Below, one piece after another: positions 62,800 through 64,000 of a DNA stretch of 64,000 nt. The stretch comes from Bacteroidetes bacterium GWF2_43_63. GTDB taxonomy: Bacteria; Bacteroidota; Bacteroidia; Bacteroidales; DTU049. The DNA is taken from the NCBI GenBank assembly GCA_001769275.1, contig MEOQ01000038.1:50943-114942 (forward strand), written 5' to 3'. The notes under the pieces were generated by a model. It ran no database searches and was not told where the DNA came from. It was given only the letters and a program-made list of their open reading frames with translations. The stretch's first letter is position 1, and every line of letters begins with the position of its first letter. The position numbers were made by a program, and so were the translations under genes.

Positions 62800-63768
62800 T
62801 TAATCAACGAAAATGATTTTTGCTGCACTTACAACCCTGTTGTTTTGATTCATTTGCAGAAAATAAATTCCGGCGGGCAGATTATTTCTTGCAACAAAGA
62901 AAGATTTACCGAAGAGTTGGTTCATTTGCAGAACCTTGCCCCCAGATGAATTAAACAAAGCAAGGGATGCATTTTGTAAATAAAAATCTGATTTGATGCT
63001 GATTTCAGCTACATTGGGATTCGAGAAATGAATTAAATTGGCTTGTGTCGGTTCTTCAATTCCTTCGACAATCAAATTGCATCCGAATTCTGAAATGTAA
63101 CCGGACTCAAACAGAATCTCTTCTCCTTTTTTTGCACAAACAAGATATCGGTCCGTGAAATCATTAGCGTAGTCACATATAGCATCAATCAGGCCTGAGC
63201 TGCTGCCAATTCCTTCAATTATGTATGGATGACAATAAAATGAACCGTAATTGATACAGCTATCAAGGATCCATCGTCTGTGATAATTTCCATCAATCAG
63301 AACTGAATCAACGGCATTTACTGTTTTCGGACATGTGAAGTATTTCCCAGCTATTCCTTTTACAGTATCGCCTGGCTGCAAATTATAATCAAGCAGTAAA
63401 GAATCGGTGTTCGTTCCGTCGTAAACAAAAAAGGTTTTATCTGCAACCGAATCATCGCGCAGAGCCCCAAGGTAACAAGGTGGCTGACTCTGAGGGCTGG
63501 GGTATAGCGGATGAACATTGATGTGAGTGATGTATAAATATGATCTGTAAATTTTCTTGTATTGCTTTGCACTAATGACTGTATCTCCATTTATGTAATA
63601 ATGGAAATACGAATCCCAGAAATAATAATTTTGAAATGGATTATGAACAAAATAGTCAACTCTCCACATTGATGAATCAGGGAAATAGCGGTAGGTTGCT
63701 GATTGTGCATTCCCATTGTTGTATATAAGAATGAAAAATGAAATGATGCAAAGCAGTTTTTTCATCAT
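62800..63768 (-). CDS. Secreted protein with type IX secretion sorting domain
   Basis: A 322-residue protein with a signal peptide (MMKKLLCIISFFILIYNNGN) and a C-terminal type A sorting domain (about 240-322): ISIKSDFYLQNASLALFNS, GGKVLQMNQL, LPAGIYFLQM, AAKIIFV. The type IX system exports it across the outer membrane. The mature body (about 22-235) has no recognised domain but contains scattered cysteines and many aromatic residues. Confidence 0.85.
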   Translation of the reverse strand: MMKKLLCIISFFILIYNNGNAQSATYRYFPDSSMWRVDYFVHNPFQNYYFWDSYFHYYINGDTVISAKQYKKIYRSYLYITHINVHPLYPSPQSQPPCYLGALRDDSVADKTFFVYDGTNTDSLLLDYNLQPGDTVKGIAGKYFTCPKTVNAVDSVLIDGNYHRRWILDSCINYGSFYCHPYIIEGIGSSSGLIDAICDYANDFTDRYLVCAKKGEEILFESGYISEFGCNLIVEGIEEPTQANLIHFSNPNVAEISIKSDFYLQNASLALFNSSGGKVLQMNQLFGKSFFVARNNLPAGIYFLQMNQNNRVVSAAKIIFVD

Positions 63769-64000
63769 ATTGCTTTTATTCGAAAAATAAAAAATCTAAA
63801 ACAAAGTTATGTGTTATTTTAATAAAATGCAAAGGAGGCAAGAAAACTTTTTCAAAAGTCCTCAATAAAATCTAAAACAACCGGACTGCTTTTTTATCCT
63901 TCAGGATTAGTCCTGACTTGTCCGCCCCTGTTGCCATGTTGAAAAATCGCTATTGAAAATCAGTTAGTTGTGACAAAAAATGATGAAATTTGTCGCACTA
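63769..64000. other. Intergenic end of window
   Basis: No coding frame seen. TCAGGA-ttag-TCCTGA (63901-63916) is a short palindrome, followed by CTTGTCCGCC, a word also present in the repeat beside the M20 gene. Confidence 0.4.

Overview
The window comes from a member of the Bacteroidota, probably Bacteroidia. Promoters carry the phylum's -7 element TAnnTTTG, one secreted protein ends in a type IX secretion sorting domain, lipoprotein signal peptides are frequent, and the integrase is of the Bacteroides mobile-element type. Core genes have moderate G+C, while several island genes are clearly richer in A+T.

Positions 1 to about 27100 look like the tRNA-proximal part of an integrated genomic island. 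A tRNA-Asp gene (27125-27198, minus) has its 3' end facing a tyrosine recombinase (25659-26882). Leftward from there come a Fic-domain gene with a striking five-copy direct-repeat array over its promoter, a second broken copy of the integrase 3' end, an AbiE-type toxin-antitoxin pair (21454-23087), and a block of small membrane-protein genes (15318-19786) bracketed by clusters of IS21-like terminal repeats without any transposase. Beyond these lies a long minus-strand defence operon (13903 down to 1). That operon is a type I restriction-modification locus (hsdM, a RhuM/PLD-like gene, hsdS, ..., hsdR) into which a SIR2-HerA anti-phage pair, two PD-(D/E)XK-like genes, an orphan AbiEi-like antitoxin and an AlbA_2/ATPase regulator are nested. 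A short vestige of an hsdR start lies inside the operon at 5085-5136, which shows that the block between it and the present hsdR was inserted or rearranged.

From about 27200 to 64000 the content is chromosomal core. It holds a six-gene membrane complex related to group 4 hydrogenases and complex I but without the NiFe-ligating cysteines (Ehr-like, 27288-34710); an M20 amidohydrolase flanked by direct repeats; the thrS-infC-rpmI-rplT translation operon, with infC apparently starting at an AUA codon; a fusion of ECF-transporter-like membrane domains to a THEP1-like NTPase; OsmC, aldehyde dehydrogenase, an MFS exporter, a lipocalin, ClpB, ribulose-phosphate epimerase, a sigma/anti-sigma-like operon, a radical SAM enzyme, a VWA membrane protein, FabG and several secreted or lipoprotein genes of unknown function.

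Intergenic spaces of the core part carry degenerate low-complexity repeats (34820-34950, 36160-36310, 57457-57750, 60583-61100). No rRNA genes or CRISPR array were seen. Domain calls rest on motif recognition only; no database search was made.
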